DNA of 64,000 nucleotides from Luteibaculum sp964627445. GTDB lineage: Bacteria > Bacteroidota > Bacteroidia > Flavobacteriales_D > Luteibaculaceae. Where the stretch lies: NCBI GenBank assembly GCA_964627445.1, contig CAZVJF010000001.1:1-64000 (forward strand). The letters run 5' to 3'. Below are positions 62,087 through 64,000 of this stretch, in pieces (position 1 is the stretch's first letter; each line of letters opens with the position of its first letter). A program made the translations under genes and the position numbers. The notes below the pieces were generated by a model that was not told where the DNA came from, made no database searches, and saw nothing but the letters and a program-made list of their open reading frames with translations.

Positions 62087-64000
62087 TTAGGGGTTGGTGG
62101 TTACGGTATCGGTATTCATTTTCACTTGGGGCTTAGGCAGCGCTGTGCTATCTGAGGGAGCGGGAGTAGCACTGCTCGTGCTATCTGCTTCCTCTTCGTA
62201 CAGCTTTTCATACTGGGCATCTTCGGGAGAAAACTGTATTTCCACTTCCTCCGATTCGCCCTCGTTTTCTGCCGCTTCCATGGCTAAAATCACATCCAGC
62301 TTTTCCTTGGCTTTGTTTACCAGGTCTTCGCCTTCGTGGTAATCGATAATGCTTTGTAGCGTAGCCTTTGCCTGGAAAAGATCCTCCATTTTAATGTAGA
62401 CATCCGACAATAAAATAAAGGTGCGTGCTAGCCAGTCGTCATACGTAGGCTTAGTATTAATGGCTTCGAAAATAAGCTCTTCGGCCTTGGCGTATTCGCC
62501 TTGGGTATAGCTCAATTTGGCCATGCGGAAGCGTGCTTCGGCACCCTCTATGCTTTTGGTATAATTGGCCAAGGTATCGTAGGAGTTCATGGCCTCTTGT
62601 AGTTTACCCAAACGCTCTTCAGACTTCGCTTTCAGCAACATGGCTTCTATGCGTTTGTCCTCCGGAATATTGCTGTAAAAGAGCACCTTATTGGCATAAT
62701 CCATGGTTTCGCGCGCCAGATCTAGCTTGTTATAGCAGCGCATTTGTCCAATCTTCGCTTCGATACGATTGGTTTTAAAGCTGGCTATTTTCTCCAGGCG
62801 CTGGTATTGCTCCAGCGCTTTTTGGTAGTTGCTATCCAGGTAATTCAAATACGCTACCGTAATAAGCGATGGCTCGGTAAACTTGTTGTTTTCCTGGTCT
62901 GCAATGTACTCGTAGTTCTCCTTGGCCAGGTCGTAGTTTTCGGCTTGGAAGTAGCACTCGGCCATGTAGAAGTGGGCGTTTACCGCAAAAATGGCGGTAT
63001 CAAAACGATTTAAATACACTTCAAAGGCGTCAATAGCCCCCTCACAGTCGTTTTTGGTAAAGAAGTTTTCTGCTGCCCGATAATTCACCGAGTCCAATGC
63101 CGCAGTGGAGATATTGGCGTACGTAAGGCTTTGCACCCAGTTGTTGTACTCTTCTATCCTGCCCAACTCCACATAAATATCTTCTGCCCTTTGGATGGCC
63201 TCTTTGGACTCTTTGTAGGAAGGATAATTTTCTGCAACCCGTTTAAAGGTCGCCAGCGCTTCATCTACCTGTTTGTTGCGGTAGAAAATCAAGCCGCTTT
63301 TCATTAAGCCTTTTTTAGCCCACACCCCATTGGGATAGTTGCTTACCAGTTTGTTGAAACTAGCCAGAGCTTTGTCGTTTTCACCCTGCTTAAAGTAAGC
63401 ATCGCCACGCTCGTATATCGCGTCTTGCGCGTAGGTAGACTCCGGGAAGCGCGTCTCAAAGTTTTCCAGCACCTGTACCTTTTCGGCATTCTTATCTCTA
63501 AACCCTTGGCACATGGCAAGCTGAAAGGTTGCATAATCGCTTTCCTTGCCCGCTACCTGAGAAGCGCGCTTGTAGAAATCGGCAGCGCTCACAAAATCTT
63601 TCTGAATATAAAAACAGTCGGCTGTGCGGGTATACCCATCGGCCAACAAGGGAGTCGGCACTTGCGGATTCCCCGTAACAAAGTCTCTAAAGTACTTTTG
63701 GGCGGCTATAAAGTTTTGCTGTTTAAAATTGGCGTAGCCCAGATTGTACAATGCTTGGTGGTAATAGCCCGTTCCGTATGCGTCACCCCGTTTTAAATAA
63801 GCACTGTAGTTGCGCACCGCTCTGGGGTAATCGGCAAGCTTGTAGTAGCACTCTCCTACCCAAAACAAACTCTCCGACACCAATTTCTTTTCTATTTGAA
63901 ATTGCTTCACTTTCTGAAAGCTCTCCAGGGCCTTGTTGTAATCTTTGGCTAAAAACAACTCCACCCCTCGGTTGTATGCCAAATATTGGTATGCCGAGCG
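62087..64000 (-). CDS. Tetratricopeptide-repeat protein, 5' end outside window
   Basis: At least 637 residues of TPR repeats ('YNRGVELFLAKDYNKALESF', 'AIYERGDAYFKQGENDKALA', 'HFYMAECYFQAENYDLAKEN', 'LLKAKSEERLGKLQEAMNSY'). The C-terminus is an acidic tail followed by a Ser/Thr/Pro-rich end. The reading frame is open to the last base ('RSAYQYLAYNRG'), so the start, and any signal peptide, lies beyond 64000. Likely an envelope assembly or scaffolding protein of the Tol/Pal or Bam type in its environment, but that is a guess. It precedes the barrel gene by 5 bases. Confidence 0.88.
   Translation of the reverse strand, partial: RSAYQYLAYNRGVELFLAKDYNKALESFQKVKQFQIEKKLVSESLFWVGECYYKLADYPRAVRNYSAYLKRGDAYGTGYYHQALYNLGYANFKQQNFIAAQKYFRDFVTGNPQVPTPLLADGYTRTADCFYIQKDFVSAADFYKRASQVAGKESDYATFQLAMCQGFRDKNAEKVQVLENFETRFPESTYAQDAIYERGDAYFKQGENDKALASFNKLVSNYPNGVWAKKGLMKSGLIFYRNKQVDEALATFKRVAENYPSYKESKEAIQRAEDIYVELGRIEEYNNWVQSLTYANISTAALDSVNYRAAENFFTKNDCEGAIDAFEVYLNRFDTAIFAVNAHFYMAECYFQAENYDLAKENYEYIADQENNKFTEPSLITVAYLNYLDSNYQKALEQYQRLEKIASFKTNRIEAKIGQMRCYNKLDLARETMDYANKVLFYSNIPEDKRIEAMLLKAKSEERLGKLQEAMNSYDTLANYTKSIEGAEARFRMAKLSYTQGEYAKAEELIFEAINTKPTYDDWLARTFILLSDVYIKMEDLFQAKATLQSIIDYHEGEDLVNKAKEKLDVILAMEAAENEGESEEVEIQFSPEDAQYEKLYEEEADSTSSATPAPSDSTALPKPQVKMNTDTVTTNP

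Overview
This 64-kb window looks like chromosomal DNA of a Bacteroidota bacterium, most likely a Flavobacteriales relative. The reasons are: genes without Shine-Dalgarno sites except rpsU, promoters of the TTG-N18/19-TAnnTTTG type, fused SecDF, type III glutamine synthetase, DUF2851, and many proteins with type IX secretion (T9SS) C-terminal domains of type A (PNP motif) and type B (gliding-motility/CHU_C). No phage, insertion sequence or CRISPR array was seen. Genus or species cannot be fixed from the sequence alone.

Region 1 (1-1.95 kb, minus strand) is a translation block: rpsU, xerC, hpf, then tRNA-Thr(UGU), tRNA-Tyr, tRNA-Gly and a cut tRNA-Thr(GGU). In this phylum that order usually continues into tuf. 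Region 2 (1.97-13.3 kb, minus) is housekeeping: acyl-CoA dehydrogenase, apt, a helix-hairpin-helix protein, a sodium:alanine-type symporter with an unusual periplasmic extension, an RmlD-like reductase, a K+ channel with an RCK domain, PspC, DUF2851, pyrF, prfA and a PurM-like protein, with many overlapping or abutting gene ends. Region 3 (13.4-30.6 kb) holds a PorE-like OmpA/TPR/propeller protein, an outer-membrane barrel, glnN, a Crp/Fnr regulator, DinB, TatA, secDF, two T9SS type A cargo proteins (an FG-GAP protein and a CocE-like hydrolase), a DCC-family oxidoreductase, a rhomboid protease and mdh.

Region 4 (30.7-58.3 kb, plus strand) is the remarkable part. An ECF sigma factor is followed one base later by a putative membrane-anchored anti-sigma factor whose periplasmic part has PKD-like domains and ends in a T9SS type B sorting-domain homologue. 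Next come a small secreted protein, a 3787-residue surface protein with about 25 tandem ~86-residue repeats, and two colinear paralogues of 2149 and 2117 residues that begin with a reelin-like jelly-roll region. A small secreted protein lies between the paralogues and its stop overlaps the start of the second. I read this as a cell-surface adhesin locus. It may be controlled by a sigma/anti-sigma pair that carries a cargo-like domain as a sensor; that link is a hypothesis.

Region 5 (58.3-64 kb, minus) has gyrB, an outer-membrane beta-barrel protein and the 3' part of a large TPR protein that runs off the window. Strong intrinsic terminators separate several units. Two genes (xerC and the helix-hairpin-helix gene) start inside or at the edge of the upstream gene's terminator, and the tRNA-operon promoter sits against the hpf terminator so that its transcript should begin within the hairpin.
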